From contig ML210175.1 of NCBI GenBank assembly GCA_004369085.1, positions 1,128 to 65,127 of the forward strand: a DNA stretch of 64,000 nt, written 5' to 3'. Each line of letters begins with the position of its first letter. Positions within the stretch are counted from its first letter, which is position 1. This DNA comes from Coprinopsis marcescibilis. Its lineage: Eukaryota > Basidiomycota > Agaricomycetes > Agaricales > Psathyrellaceae. The notes beneath the pieces are model-generated. The model did no database searches. It was not told the DNA's origin and was given only the letters and a program-made list of their open reading frames with translations. The position numbers and the translations under genes are program-made. Below are positions 41,082-53,807 of this stretch, piece by piece.

Positions 41082-42080
41082 TTATTTCTCTGCTTCTTCT
41101 TGGGTGAGTATGAGCTTTGAGGTATCTTCGACCTGCTTGGAGAGCTCGACATCGTTTCGAAGGAGGGTTCGTGAGTCAGTTGAAATATCCAAGCTATACA
41201 GTTTCGCCACCTGGAGTAGAGGGTTAGCTTCTTGAGAATATCCTTGAGTATTGACTTGCCATAGAGCTTGAAGGATTCGTCCGAAACTGGGACGACAACA
41301 AGTCAATTGCTCTTCCAGCAATTACAGTCTTTCCAGAGCATTATTAGCCATATCCCACATAACTAAGACGTCCACCAACTTTTCTAAACCAAAACGGCTT
41401 CTCCTCTTGTTCAAAGGACACAGTCACCGTCAACCGTTGGTCCGGTGGAGGCGAAGTCCCCTTGTCTTTGCCATCCGCAGGAGCAGCACGATGTCGCAGT
41501 TTCATGAGCTCTACCTTTTTGTACTGAGCCAACTTGACGGGATCTGTGGGCAGTTTCTTTGTCCGGGTCACCTTCTGTCGGGTCGCAGAAGACGCTTCCG
41601 AGCCCCCAAAGTTCTTCTTGAGCAAAGCTCGTGCAGCAGACTCCGCTTTCTCCAAAGTTTCAGCACTATCTGGTGTGCAATTATGGGTGTCTGGATATCG
41701 ATGACTGAGGGCCAGCAACTGTCAGAATACAGGCTTGCCAGTAAAGAAATGACTTGCTCGACACAGAACAGCCCTCGACACTGGTCGCAGCTCTCCCTCT
41801 GCGGATCCGTCGTGAACGCATACAGCGTCGGCTTCCTGCACCCTTCCAGCGCACATCTATGCAATGGCGCCCCACTGCTGCCTGCCGCCTCAACAGCCGA
41901 AGCATCCACAACGGCGTTCACAGCGGCAGTACAAGAGTGGTTATCCGCAAAGATATGATCCCTGCAATAAGCCTGCTTACATTTGCAAGTAAAGGGCAAA
42001 AAATCGACGACGCTGCACGTCGGCACTGCGCACTGTACCCCAATTTGCAGGATGGGGTTGGACGAGTCACGGTCTGACAT
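41082..42080 (-). CDS. AN1-type zinc finger protein, ZFAND1/Cuz1-like
   Basis: Protein with two AN1 zinc fingers and a ubiquitin-like C-terminus, the layout of ZFAND1 and yeast Cuz1, which link Cdc48/p97 and the proteasome under arsenite and other proteotoxic stress. The first finger reads QCAVPTCSVVDFLPFTCKCK with CRDHIFADNHSC. The second is HRCALEGCRKPTLYAF followed by CDQCRGLFCVEHRYPDTHNC. Then VELMKLRHRAAPADGK matches the conserved VALMKLK block of ZFAND1. The C-terminal part (RLTVTVSFEQEEKPFWF, FGRILQALWQVNTQ) fits the ubiquitin-like domain. Start at 42080 (MSDRDSSNPIL); an upstream in-frame ATG at 42128 is less likely. About 290 residues. Confidence 0.85.
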
Positions 42081-42161
42081 TGTACAAAAGAGAGGGGCTA
42101 AGCTCAGATCAATTGGCTTGTAGATCATCTTGACTCCGCCTCTATACTTTCAACCACAACC
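42081..42161. promoter_or_regulatory. 81-bp shared divergent promoter (ZFAND1-like/VPS2)
   Basis: The start codons of the two divergent genes are 81 bp apart. The interval is mixed in composition with no obvious TATA box. Confidence 0.45.
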
Positions 42162-43151
42162 ATGAACATCATAGTACGTCTCCCAATCTCTATGTGTCTT
42201 CTTCGTTTAATAGTCAGTTATTACGAACAGGAAACACTGTTCGGGCGGACAGTGACGCCAGCTGAGCGACTGCGGCAGCACCAACGCAGCCTCGCAAAGG
42301 CCCAGCGCGAACTCGACCGCGAACGCACCAAACTTGAGCAGAGCGAGAAAAAGCTCATCCAGGACATCAAGAAGAGTGCTAAAGCAGGCCAGATCGTGTG
42401 TTTCCCATTTCCTATTCCCCTTTGCCTTCTCTGACCTTTGCTGTTCCGCAATATCCTCACCTGCGCGCCTAGAATGCATGCAAAGTAATGGCAAAAGACC
42501 TCGTCCGTACCCGTCGATACGTCCAGAAATTCTATCAGATGCGCACACAGCTCCAAGCCGTAGGCCTCCGGATACAAACCCTTCGAAGCAACCAGCAAAT
42601 GGCCGATGCAATGCGCGGGGCTACACGAGTTCGTATCGAGTTTTATACCACTCGGGCCATTTTCAACTAACAGCATCTAGGCAATGGCATCCATGAACCG
42701 AGGCCTCAACCTCCCAGCCATCTCAAAGATTATGCAAGAGTTTGAGAAGGAGAGCTCAATGATGGACATGAAGGAGGAAATGATGTCAGATGCAGTTGAC
42801 GACGTTATGGAGGACGACCTCGAGGACGAAGAGGAAGAGGGTGACAAGATCTTGAAGGAAGTGTTGGACGAAATCGGTGTCAATCTCTCCCAGCAGGTAA
42901 CGTACATCCATTTCACTCCGAATGACAACTATTAAGCCATGTCAATTTAGCTTACGGATGCTCCAACGGGCCTACTCTCGAACCCAACGGCCAACCGGCA
43001 ACCAGTCGCACTCGGAGAAAGCGCGGGTCCATCGGGTGGGGGAGATGCCCCGGGTGGAGGAGACAGTGGCAGTGGAGGTGGTAGTGGAGGCGTCGGCCTC
43101 TCAGACGAAGACTCACTCCAAGCCAGATTAGACGCTCTCAGGAAAGGTTAA
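42162..43151 (+). CDS. VPS2: ESCRT-III subunit VPS2/CHMP2
   Basis: Charged coiled-coil protein that polymerises on endosomal membranes and recruits the AAA ATPase Vps4. The first exon encodes only MNII before a donor at 42174. The joined protein begins MNIIETLFGRTVTPAERLRQ, then the basic helix (HQRSLAKAQRELDRERTKLE, KKLIQDIKKSAKAGQ), ACKVMAKDLVRTRRYVQKFY, and MNRGLNLPAISKIMQEFEKE. An acidic part follows (DDVMEDDLEDEEEEGDKILK). A Gly/Ser-rich linker leads to a C-terminal MIT-interacting motif, LQARLDALRKG. Four or five introns. About 230 residues, within the family range; the Gly-rich linker is a little longer than in yeast. Confidence 0.95.
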
Positions 43152-43223
43152 ACCAACGATACCCAATTCATTTCTTGTATATATCTCATGATTCGCGACG
43201 ACAAGGGGAAATCCATGTATCAT

Positions 43224-46015
43224 TCACACTTTCAACCCTACTATCGCCTTCGCATCCTGCGCCGTCAACTTCCAGGTGATCCCCGATCCATTGTAGAACT
43301 CGTCGACGTCCTCCTCCTGCATTGTACGCGTCAGCCCAATCGAACAAAGAAAAATCGCACGCGGTCACTTACACTGTCGAGATTCAAGAGGGTGGATATC
43401 TGTTGCAACCGCAGCAACTTCTCCCTCACATCCCCAAACGGTGTCTGTGAAGACAGATATGCAGTGATTGCCCTGAGGTCCCTGTCGAAACGAATAGCAC
43501 CAAGCTAGAAGATGCCGGTTAGTTGGTGTGGCTGGTTCTAAACACCATTTGACATACCTCGGTATACCTCAAGGATACAACATGCTTCTCCCATGGCCTC
43601 AGGATGATATCCAGAGTCAATCCAAAAAAGCTACGATAGTTGTTGTCCGAGAACACGTCCTGACGCTGCAAGTCAGCCAGTGAACAGCTATGTGAAGACA
43701 CTGACATGCCTTGTACCCATCCATAAGATTCTCCCATGCCTTGATAAACCGCTTTCTCGTGATATCCTGGTACTCGGCGACGGCATACTGGTCTTCGCTC
43801 AGCGTATACGACACATCTCGATAAATGTCCTGTAGAAATGTTCGCAATCTCGGCCGCATCAATTGGTTGAAAAGTTGTTCGATCCCAGCCTGAACCAAAA
43901 AAGTCAATGAAAACCCCATTTCAAACCCCAGAACTTGGCTTACTCGCAGCGTAGACTTGAACTTGACGGTCAAAGACGATAAACTTGAAACGAGCTTCCT
44001 AACATCAGCCTGCTGATGATCCAAAAAGTGTTGGCCAATAGACGGACTCTCTGCCAACTCAACCGCGAGCCTTTCTAGATGCAACGTCGAGACATCCAAG
44101 TCATTCAACAAAGTCTATTCAGTCAACTTGTCAGGGAAATGCACGCGGTTGAACGACAGAAATTGAAACCCACAATGAATGTAACCCTATTTTCTCGCTC
44201 GATTTTGTCCGGACGTCCCCCAACAGGTCCAGGACTCTTGTACACATCATCCAACCTCTTTCTGTAAACGCCAATGTAATCGCGCTCTAGGATATCCTTG
44301 TACTGAGCAATGGATTGTCGCACACAGGCGACGGATCCAGTGGTTAACAAGCGCGAGGCGACGTTCTTGAGGATGTAGAACGCGTCGTCGGGTGCAGTGG
44401 TGGTTACCGGAGACGCTGTCGAATCTGGAGTGGAAAGGCGATGGGCCTGCCCGATAGTCAGCATTACAGGTAGTTGACAACAACTCACAGGCGCATACCT
44501 TGTCTATGACGGTCCTTGTGTACCAAACGTCGAATGGGATATAGTACTGAGTGACCAGCTCCTCAAACAAGGCCTGGCAGGCAGTCTGATCCATCAAGCT
44601 TGTATCTGGCGGCGCTGCTTTCTCGTCCATCTCTTGCTCTTTCTTTTCCTCTTCCCCATCCTCCGTTGCAGAATCAGAATCATCCTATAAACGGGTCTAT
44701 GAGAAATCTCATTTGTCAGAACAAACCACAAACTCACACTCAGCGCTTCCAAAAGGAACTTGCGGAACATATTCCACCTTCCAATCATACCCGACGTCTC
44801 CGAAAGAATCTTGTCGATTTCTCTAGGGTCTACAGCAGCTTCATCACTCGGCGGCAACTGCTTCCTCGACACTAGCGTTATTGGTGGATTGCTATTGATT
44901 TCGGATAGCTACGAGACCCAAGTTTAGGTCCAAAGGTCCTTTGGCAACTAAATCTTTGAGACGCACCTTGCGCTTTATAGACCGCTCCTCCTCCCAAGAC
45001 CCTTTCAGACCCTTGGTAACCCTATCACACTCGTCCAGCAACCGCTGAACGACGCGCTTCATCTTCCCCGCCCCGTAATACTTTTCGACAACAGGTTGAT
45101 GCTGATCCACAATCATAGCAATGCTCTGGAACAGCGCAGTCAACGCTGCAATGTAGTATAGGGGGTTCGATGCTAACGAGGCGTTAGAATCGACACTACG
45201 AATATGCATAACCACACTTACTCTTCGCTGTAGCAGGGGCTCGGATCCGCACAAGATCAACCACAAAGGCAGCATACGCCTCCAATCCTTCCTCCTCCCA
45301 CCCAATCGCAGGGAACAATTTGAAGAACCGCGTCGTAGCGGTAGGATCGCGCAACCCAGACGCTTCTTCGAACCTTTGCCTAAACACCTGCAACAATTTC
45401 TGTCTCTGTGTCTGTAGCGTCTGGGAAGGCGGCAGATGGCTTTCCGAAGTTGGCTGGATGATAGCAGTATAGTTCAACGGCTGTAGAAGACGCGAAGGTA
45501 TAAACACGTACGACTGCACTCTCTGCAAACGCGCCAGAAATGACCTCTGTCGGGATAGACATGGCCTTTGCACAATGGGTGGTCGCACTCTCCCAGTCCT
45601 GAGCGTCGACAGCATTCTGCAGTGAAGACAATGACATCTACTAAAATATTGAGCATCCCAATACAAAGCGACAGCGAGGTGGACTAACCTTCAAGTCCAT
45701 AACCTGGCCAACCCTCTCCCCGGCTTCTCTAATCCTGCCCATCTCTTCGTCCAACGACCTCACCCGACTACCTACTCTCTCTGCCGTACGCGCAGTGCTG
45801 CCAACCCTCCCACACAGGACCTCCGCCTCTTCTCTCGCATCGTCCAGCTTCGGAATCAGCAGCCTCAGCCTATCCAGCGAGGCCACAATCGGCTCCCTCG
45901 CATTCAGCAGCTCGGTCAGAGACTTGGACAGCTCCGCCTCTTCAGATTGGTACGCAGACAGACATGAGAGGATCTCGGAGAGCGTAGTCAGGTCCCTGGG
46001 GTTTTGGCGGGGCAT
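43224..46015 (-). CDS. COG4: Conserved oligomeric Golgi complex subunit 4 (COG4)
   Basis: Subunit of the COG tether that guides retrograde vesicles within the Golgi. The N-terminal coiled coil starts MPRQNPRDLTTLSEILSCLS and continues SLTELLNAREPIVASLDRLR. The conserved centre includes PPSQTLQTQRQKLLQVFRQR, RFFKLFPAIGWEEEGLEAYA and ALTALFQSIAMIVDQHQPVV. The C-terminal part includes FEELVTQYYIPFDVWYTRTV, FLQDIYRDVSYTLSEDQYAV and a final exon ending LTAQDAKAIVGLKV. About a dozen introns; roughly 750-780 residues. The last exon was joined by hand at 43324. All domains keep frame. Convergent with VPS2, 72 bp apart. Confidence 0.92.
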
Positions 46016-46155
46016 AAGTACTCGTCTAGTGGTTTCGAGTGCATTGTGAGGAGATCAGAATAGACCAGTTTGATCGCTTGCACTTATTGATGCTATTTCA
46101 ACTCCGTCATGCCAACAGATAATATACATAGTTTGTTTATAGTTACTGCACAGAT

Positions 46156-49100
46156 TTACAGACCAGACCAAGTGAAGCTCCGTGGAATCTCTACCTTCTC
46201 CACAAGGACAAGGTTTTCACTGCTGTTACCAACATGCAACTCGTACGTCCCCGCCGTAATCTTCCACTGGTTGATGGCCTCATTCCAATACGCGAACGCA
46301 AACTTGTCCAAAGAAATGCTGAGCGTTGTCGAACTACCAGCGGCAAGCTCCCGAGCTTTCGCATAGCCGCGCAGCTGGTACTTGGGGCTGATTGGTCCTT
46401 GGCTCGGATAAGAGACATAAACTTGAGCGGTCTCCGATCCAACTTTTCCTCCCGTGTTGCGTACAGTAACTTGCGTTTCCACTTTGAGGTCATCAACAAT
46501 GCCATCGAACGAGGCCTTGGCAACAGTCAGGCCCGAGAACTCGAAAGTGGTGTACGAAAGACCAAAGCTGGTAAACGCATGAATCAGCGAACGAACAGGA
46601 TTCATATTGAATTCTTCGTACCCAAAAGGGAACAGTGCCTTTACTCCCCGAGCTTGGTTGTACTTGTAACCAACATATACATCTTCATGATAGCTGGGAA
46701 ATAAAGTGAGTCTCGAACGACCAAGTACCCAGGCGTACAACGTAAACTCACTGGATCTTTCCGTTTTCGCACTTGTCATGCAAGTGAGCAGAGATATCTT
46801 CTTCCCGCACCGGGAACGTCAAAGGTAGCTTCCCACCCGGATTAACCGTTCCGTACACAATATCCGCAATAGCGTTCCCAACTTCGTTTCCAGAGTACCA
46901 TGCCTGAAGGATGCCCGCAACCTTGTCCGCCCATGGCATGGAGACTGCAGACCCCTAACCGCAACCTTCAATAAAAATACGGCAACAGGGACGTTGAACT
47001 TACCGCTTGAATGATAGCCACAGTGTTAGGGTTGGCATCGGCCAGACTCGCAATCAATTCGTCTTGCAATCCCGGCATCTTGAGTGAAGGCCTGTCGAAT
47101 CCTTCGCTCTCCCATTCTGGCGTCAAGCCTCCAATGACAATAACTGCGTCTACTTTCTTTGCTAGTTTAACTGCCTCCGCAATAGCCTCTTCAGGATTGA
47201 TCTTCAAAGCACCACCCAACCTCTAACAAACGGCCAGTCAGCAAAGTAGATATCGAATAAGCGGTGGCACTTACAACTCCCTTCATCAAAGCCGGCTGAG
47301 CCAGCCGTTGAGCCCCATTCTCGTCAGCGCCATCAGGAGCGACAGTGTTCGTGTATTCAACGAGAACATCGATAGTTTGTCCCGCAACAACGTCCACAAC
47401 CGCCTTCTCTTCAACAGTGCCTTGGCTAAAAGCACCGTTAGCTCATTCCCCACAACTAACAAAAACTAAGCCTCTCACCCGTAAAAGAAGTCTCCCGGAG
47501 TCTGCTTCGTCCAGTTATCAATCGTCAACTTGTCGTCCAACCACAGCTTGGCTCGTCCAGCAACAGTCAGTCCAAGCTCAAAGGGACCAGTAACATCGAC
47601 CGTTAGCTTTCCCCGCAACTTGATGGTCCAGGTCTGGGTAAGTCCTTTGGGCAAAAAGTCGTTCAACTTGACGCGGGTGTCGTTGAGAAGAAAAGTATCA
47701 AGCGAATTCTGAGGGTTGCCTTTATCGTCATGGTCATAGAATGTGCAAGCCCACCCAGGCTTCCCGTCGGGAGTAACGAGCTTGCTCTCAAGCGTCGGTA
47801 AGTACTTGTGGGCTAGCACATATCGAATCAGCAGCCGAAACCATCAAACGGTGAAGGAACGACTGACCATAACAGCCAACGGTGTACAGCACTTCCAAAT
47901 ATTTTGGAGCAGCATCTTTGATTGCATTCCATGGCGAATGAATATAAGTCGCCTTCAAAGCAGCAGACCCTCCTCCAGAGATCACGAACCCCTGAGCATT
48001 CGGCCCAGTCACAAGTATCTTCTTTTTGCTTGAAGTCAATGGCAAGACAGCGTTATCATTCTTCAGCAACACCATTCCTTCAGACGCCAGCTTCCTGCAG
48101 AACTCTCGAGTTTCAGGGCTATCTCGAGACCTCTCAACACCATCCCCAAAGACGACCTCTGGGTTCCTGCGTGCCTGTTTCTGTACAAAGCGCAAGATTG
48201 TGCTGACTCGATCGTCAATGGTCGGCATGAGCAGTTTCTGCGCAGACAAGCACTGCATAATGAGCAAGGGCGTTCTCCATCTCGGAGGGCCTGGCATTTC
48301 CAAGTCGAGACCAGCATTTAACGCTGTATCGACCCCGTACGTTCCGAACCTACAAATCAGAATCAATTAGCGTGGATTGAACGAGCCTGATATCTATTTT
48401 ATTTACCAATCACTAATGATCATTCCATCGAAACCCCACTCCTTTCGCAAGATGCCGTCCAACAAATCTCGATTCTCAGAGCAGTGAACACCTTTAATTC
48501 GGCCATATCTGGAAGTCCGTCAGAGGCGCGATTCTTCGTCAAGAACTAGGCGAGCGACGTACGAGGTCATGTAAGCTCCGGGCTTTGCGTGCTTTTGAGC
48601 CCACATGAATCTATATTTCATTCAGTATATTCCCCTCGCCACATGTTGAGACAAACTCACGGATACAGATAAACCTCCCTCAAAGCCCTATCAGACACAA
48701 CCGAGTCGGCAGCCGTCCGCTCATGCTCCTGATCATTCGCAACAAGGTGCTTGATCGCTAAAGTCCACAAATCCATCAGAAACCCCTCCATTCCCGAACA
48801 AATCACCGACTTACTGGCAGCAACACCTTCAGACTGCAAACCATTAACATACGCAGCCGCCAAGGTCCCTAAACGCAATAATTTCAATCGCCGGTTACGT
48901 ATACCCCTGGAGCAATACTAACCAGAAAGGTGAGGATCTTCCGAGAATGATTCGAAAGCACGCCCGCCAAGCGGGGTCCGCTGGATATTGCATGTGGGGG
49001 CAAGCAAAACAGTCGACGACTTGATTTTGGCTTCCTTTCCAAGCAACACGCCGGCTTGGTAGATCAAGTCCGAGTCAAAGGTCGCCGCCAATGAGGTAGC

Positions 49101-49418
49101 GCACTAGCATCGAGAGCTTCTTCAACGTTGCTATCCCCCGCGAATGTAACAGCGCACTTACAGGAAGACATTGCGCAGGTGTAGAGACAAAGTGAGAGGA
49201 ACCACGGACGCCCTGTTAAGGTCAACGACTAGCATTAGCAGGCAAACAGACAAACTCACATTCGGTCCATCGCTCATCCGCACAGACGGAATATTCAACC
49301 TGGGGATAGACGACGTATTCCACCAATTAGGGGCCCCGAGCAACGATATCTTCTCGTCAGTCTTGAGTTGCTTGACCAGCTCGTCAATGTCCGCAGTCAG
49401 GAACGGATGTTCGGCCAT
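46156..49418 (-). CDS. GH3 beta-glucosidase with PA14 domain
   Basis: Glycoside hydrolase family 3 beta-glucosidase, likely acting on cellobiose and short beta-glucans. The start [18 protein letters not shown] has no signal peptide, so it is probably intracellular. N-terminal barrel: [55 protein letters not shown], and [20 protein letters not shown], which holds the nucleophile Asp in SDW. The second domain starts with [17 protein letters not shown]14 insert ([36 protein letters not shown]) splits it. The FnIII domain at the end reads [20 protein letters not shown]. About 15 introns; about 840 residues, standard for this subgroup. Confidence 0.93.
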
Positions 49419-49712
49419 TCTTCAAGATACACGGTAAATAGGCAACAGAGAGTCGTGAGTGCATTCCCAGTTGCCAGTCGGGCTATAAGTAGCCAGATTC
49501 TCTGGAGACCAAGCACATAAAGACGGTGAATCCTCGGGCGGACATTCTTTGAGTAGTAAGGAACCCATGACGAAGTATTATGCGCCTGCCGCGGCTACTA
49601 ATGATGGTGGTGGTCAGTAAGAAAGGGGTGCCAACCGAAAGCAGATAAGATTAGATCTTTAAACTGTAGAATCACTCGACTGAAGTTCAGTTCCTCCTTG
49701 TTCTTCTTTCCA
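49419..49712. promoter_or_regulatory. 294-bp divergent interval (GH3 / UPF0538)
   Basis: The interval between two divergent starts. It contains no ORF of note. A ggtggtggtc run lies near 49607. Carbon-catabolite type sites (gcggggc or similar) are not evident. Confidence 0.3.
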
Positions 49713-50405
49713 ATGTCAGAAATCGCTAGTTCACTCACTAACACTACAAAGCCCAAAACCTCTGCAACATTGACAGTGAGAGTCATAAAGTCCTTTAAAT
49801 TTAGAACCGAGAAAAGTCTGGTCCTCCATAACATCGATTTAACGACCACAACCGTCGCCCAGCTCAAAGAAACCTCACGGAAAGGTCAGAGGCACGCAGT
49901 TTCATTCTAATTCACCCTCCTTAAACCTTTTCAGCCGTCCAAACGCAACCTGGATGGAAGCCTTATCGAAATGTACAATTAGGTGAGCCTCGATCAACCA
50001 ATAAAGTCGACATCCGCTTACCATCTGTCCTCACAGATACCTTGAAGCTGTACACTAAAGCGCATGGCGCAAAGGTAATCAGATACACCCTGCTCAAGTT
50101 CTCGATGCTGACTAGTTTCACTCAGACGTCTAATCTCATAATTAATCTTGATAACGACGATTGGATACTCCGCGACGATGCCAAAACACTGGAGGATCTG
50201 GGCTTTGGTGAGACAGTCAACCACCATCCCACAAAATCTCTTTGATTCTTAGCAAAATCTCCTGCAGAGAACGAAACAGAAGTCAGCTTTTTCCACCTAC
50301 CCGACTACACCGAATTCCAAAAGAACCCAGAGGTACCCATTTCCGTCCTCTATCCAAAAAAAGTCCTTCCATTGACTCTGGAATCAGACAAGTTGGGCGT
50401 GCTGA
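49713..50405 (+). CDS. UPF0538 family protein (human C2orf76 homolog)
   Basis: Small conserved protein without known function. Six exons, all joins in frame. The blocks LTVRVIKSFKFRTEKSLVLH, IDLTTTTVAQLKE, GWKPYRNVQLDTLKLYTKAH, LIINLDNDDWILRDDAKTLE and TEVSFFHLPDYTEFQKNP, ending TSWAC, run parallel to the human C2orf76 sequence, which I recall as starting with TVRLIRSFEHRNFKP and ending near NPISSW. The beta-rich pattern with a central helix suggests a ubiquitin-like fold, which is inference. About 130-135 residues. Five introns in so short a gene are notable. It converges on the DnaJ gene, 109 bp apart; the gap holds nothing clear. Confidence 0.8.
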
Positions 50406-50514
50406 AATGCGTAGTAGGTATTAATGACAAAAAAACATGCGGTGGTGATGAAATACAAGAATCTATAATGCACATCAACTTTAAAGATAGTAAATGTACG
50501 CGCCCATCTACCCC

Positions 50515-52002
50515 TCATTGATTAGCACACTGCACCCTGGGTTCGTCATGGTCTTCATCCATATCTTCGTCGTAAGCGCCACGGTCGGGTCGCCGCCGTT
50601 GGTCAGCCTCAGCAAGTACAACCTCTTCTGTAGCAAAGCCCTTGGGGACCGATTCCAAAGGTTGTCGCGGCGGGAGAGCGTTCTCGAGGTGAGGGATGAC
50701 GGCGGGATCGATGTGGTCGGGGAACTTGATGCTCAGTTTGACGTACAAATCTCCGGGTTCATGATGTCTATGTGATGGCATACCCTGTCCGGCAATTACC
50801 TTCAAGTCGCCTGAAAGAGAGATCAATACACATCTTTTAGACAAAATGCAGACGAAGAGACTTGCCATGTTTAATGACTTCGCCGGGTACAATGGTGACG
50901 ATCAAAACCCGATCGTCAAGGTGGCGGATCGCGAATTGTCCACCAGCGAGGGCAGTCAAAAGGTCGAGCTCAACGTCGACAATGAGATCGTTTTCTTGCC
51001 TCCTGAACCGCTCGTGTGGCTTCTCCTCAATGACGATGATGACATCTCCGGGTTCAGCACCAGGCGACTGATCACTCTCGCCACGGAAAGTGACTGTCTG
51101 CCCGTTCTTCATACCCTTGTCGATATGTACTTCGAGGGGCTTCTTCTCCGAAATAACCTTCTTTCCCTTGCAATGCTGACATCTATCGCGCATGTTGATA
51201 ATTTCTCCGGTCCCCGAACACTCGTCGCAGGGTGATTGGATTTGCTGAATCATGGGTCCCATTTGGCGCAAGGTGATTTTAACGCCGCGGCCACTGCAAT
51301 TGTTACACGTCTTGACAGCGCCATCTTTGCCTCCTTTGCCCTTGCACTTGACACAGATGACGTTGCGGGTGAGAGCGAGCTTGGTGACCTTGCCCTTGTA
51401 GAGATCCTCGAGGGTGACGCCGACACGATGGACGAGATCCTTGGTCTTGCGAGGTCCCCCTTGTTGACCACGCCCACCTGGGCCACCGAAAAAGCCACCT
51501 CCGCCGCCAAACAGCTGGCTGAACAAATCCTGGATGAATGAGTAAGCGACGTTGAACACAACGGGGGGACGCACATCAGTGCGAACAACTTACCTGGGGA
51601 TCCATTCCACCCATTCCACCCTGCTCGGACAATCCAGCTTCGCCTCGTGCATCGTAAAGTGATCGTTTCTGCGAGTCAGAAAGGACTTCGTAGCTGCATA
51701 CAGCTTTTTAATCGCAAATCGGTTTAGAGCAAGCGGACGACATACGCATGGGTAACCTCTTTGAAGAGCTCGGGGTCGCCACCCTTGTCGGGATGGAGTC
51801 TCAAGGCCCTTTTGAACAACGGTTAGAAACTTGTTAACAGCACCGAACGTCGCAGGACGCACTTTTTGCGATAAGCCTTCTTGAGCTCAGCCTCTGAGGC
51901 AGTGGGGGGGACTTCGAGGAGATCGTAAAATTTTCTGCAGAACGATGAGGTCGATGTTGGCATACAGCGACGACGAGGGAATACTTACGTTTCCTTGACC
52001 AT
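50515..52002 (-). CDS. YDJ1: Type I DnaJ co-chaperone (Ydj1-like) with CaaX box
   Basis: Cytosolic Hsp40 partner of Hsp70. Short first exon MVKET at 52002, then the J domain (KFYDLLEVPPTASEAELKKA, HPDKGGDPELFKEVTHAYEV), with HPD intact. A Gly/Phe-rich linker with GGGGGFFGGPGGRGQQGG follows, then four zinc-binding CxxCxGxG repeats: CVKCKGKGG, CNNCSGRG, CDECSGTG and CQHCKGKK. Next is the substrate-binding part (KGMKNGQTVTFRGESDQSPG, DVIIVIEEKPHERFRR) and an acidic tail ending VQCANQ, a CaaX box of the farnesylated type as in yeast Ydj1 (CASQ). Five or so introns; about 400 residues. Complete. Confidence 0.95.
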
Positions 52003-52145
52003 TTTTTGTTGTAGGGGGAGAGGGAGAAAGACTTATGCTGTGCTAAGAGACTGTGGCCCATTTTAGCAGCGCGTCAGAAACGATCGTTCCACGAGCATCC
52101 ATAAGATTCTACACCCATTTTTACAAAAAAGGAAACTACTGCTGT

Positions 52146-53582
52146 CTACTGCGCCGCCGCACTCACATCCGGATACACATCGAATCGCCTTTGTGTAGTC
52201 ACTGGAATCCCTTTGCGAGTTTCTTCTAGAATATTTGCATCTGCACACAGCATGACTACTCGTTTCACTCAGATAGTTCACGAATTTCATACCAATACCC
52301 GCATAGATAATTCTCTCATTTTCATCCGCCTCCGCGATCACTTCGCCACTGTACAGCCGCTTCGTTAACCCGTCTCTCCACAATAATATAGATCAAAGAC
52401 TTACAGCGGGTTGACCACCATCGAATGTCCCCACTGGTTGTCCTCTCGTCAGACAGCCCTTTCAGTCGAATGATTACACTCACAGCATGGTATCCAGCAG
52501 TCAGATCCCGGGCAGGGCTACACATGGAGACAAAGACTTGATTGTCATTCGCCCTGTTTCTCGGTAAGCACCAGCAGAATTGCTTGCGTGTATCACTTGC
52601 CTGGCGCGTTGCAGCAGCTCCCAGTGCAGCGGTCCTGTAGTCAGATTGAATGCACCTGGATATATAAGCACCTGTGCGCCTTAGCATGCAACGTTAATAA
52701 TCAGCACCACTGTTCCCGAGCTGAGCAATCCTTACCCTTCCTTGCGGCAATCATCGCGAGCTCGGGGAATCTGACATCATAGCAAATTCCAAGACCAATT
52801 CGAGCAAATTCTAAATGAGAAATAAGCACCTGTACAGGAAACTCGAGGGGATACACACCAGTGTCAAACATGTTGATCACATTTCCTCCGGTCAAGCTCT
52901 CGCTTTCCTGCACGGACCATTCTATATTTGTACGCCTCAAGACCGAACCGGAAGATGCTCACCTTGAAGGTAATCTTCCCAGGGATATCGATATCAAAGA
53001 GATGGATCTTGCGATGAAGAGCAACAAGGTCGCCTGTTCTCGTTTAGCAGAACCAAACTTGCGACAGGACAGGACCAGCACCTTGAGGGTTGTACACAGT
53101 GCAAGTGTTATAATATGTTTCCTTCTGGGTATCTCTCTCCGGGATAGAGCCTGCACGATTGAGCAATACAGTCGATGGCTGGCCAGGCAACACACACCTC
53201 CAATGAGCCAAGTCTTGGTTTCTTTCGCAACTTCCGAGAGCATCTTCACGCTCTCACTCTCGCTGGTCCCGACATCATACGCCTGGCCCGGAGTATACCC
53301 AATTTTCTCTGCATAGACGGGGAAATGGACATGTCCATAGGGAGAGTTGAAGCACTCCTACACTATTATATTAGTTCCCTACCGATAAACCACACTCGGC
53401 GGAAGTCGATGGCATACCGGCAACACAACGAGATCGGGTTTCTTTGGGTGATCTCTAGTCGCCCTGAGAATCATTTCTCGTGCATGCTTGAGATTAGCAG
53501 CTTTGTTATCACCAATGTTCCCAAGTTGTATGAGAGCAAGAGTGAACGGCTTGAGAACGGGAGCGCGAGTGAGGATGGACAT
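52146..53582 (-). CDS. NIT2: Omega-amidase, NIT2-like nitrilase family
   Basis: Carbon-nitrogen hydrolase that most likely deamidates alpha-ketoglutaramate and alpha-ketosuccinamate. The start [20 protein letters not shown] leads to the catalytic triad: Glu, in a neighbouring helix ([10 protein letters not shown] then LVVLP); Lys in [20 protein letters not shown]; and Cys in [20 protein letters not shown]. Family blocks [39 protein letters not shown] sequence and [20 protein letters not shown] are present. The end is read as [11 protein letters not shown] donor (gtgagt) just before that end leaves an alternative terminal exon near 52030-52100 possible. About 300 residues, many short introns. 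Confidence 0.88.
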
Positions 53583-53807
53583 GGTGGTGGGCAGCGCAAA
53601 GAACTCGACGCATGGGATTAATGATCTCTACGGTCTCCCATTTGCCAGTGGATCCGAGTTGCATGAAATTGACAGCTAGAAGAGAACCGCGCAACTCTCT
53701 CGCAAACAGGGTATTCAGTACGTAGCTGTGAACGATTGCCTTGAACAGAGGAACTGGATTGGATGAGATAGGGGCAAACCTATCTGTCATTCACACCACG
53801 ACGTCGC

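Noticed and set aside
53509..53790. Minus-strand ORF upstream of the NIT2-like start
   Set aside because: It overlaps NIT2 in another frame, has no recognisable domain and no splice link to it.
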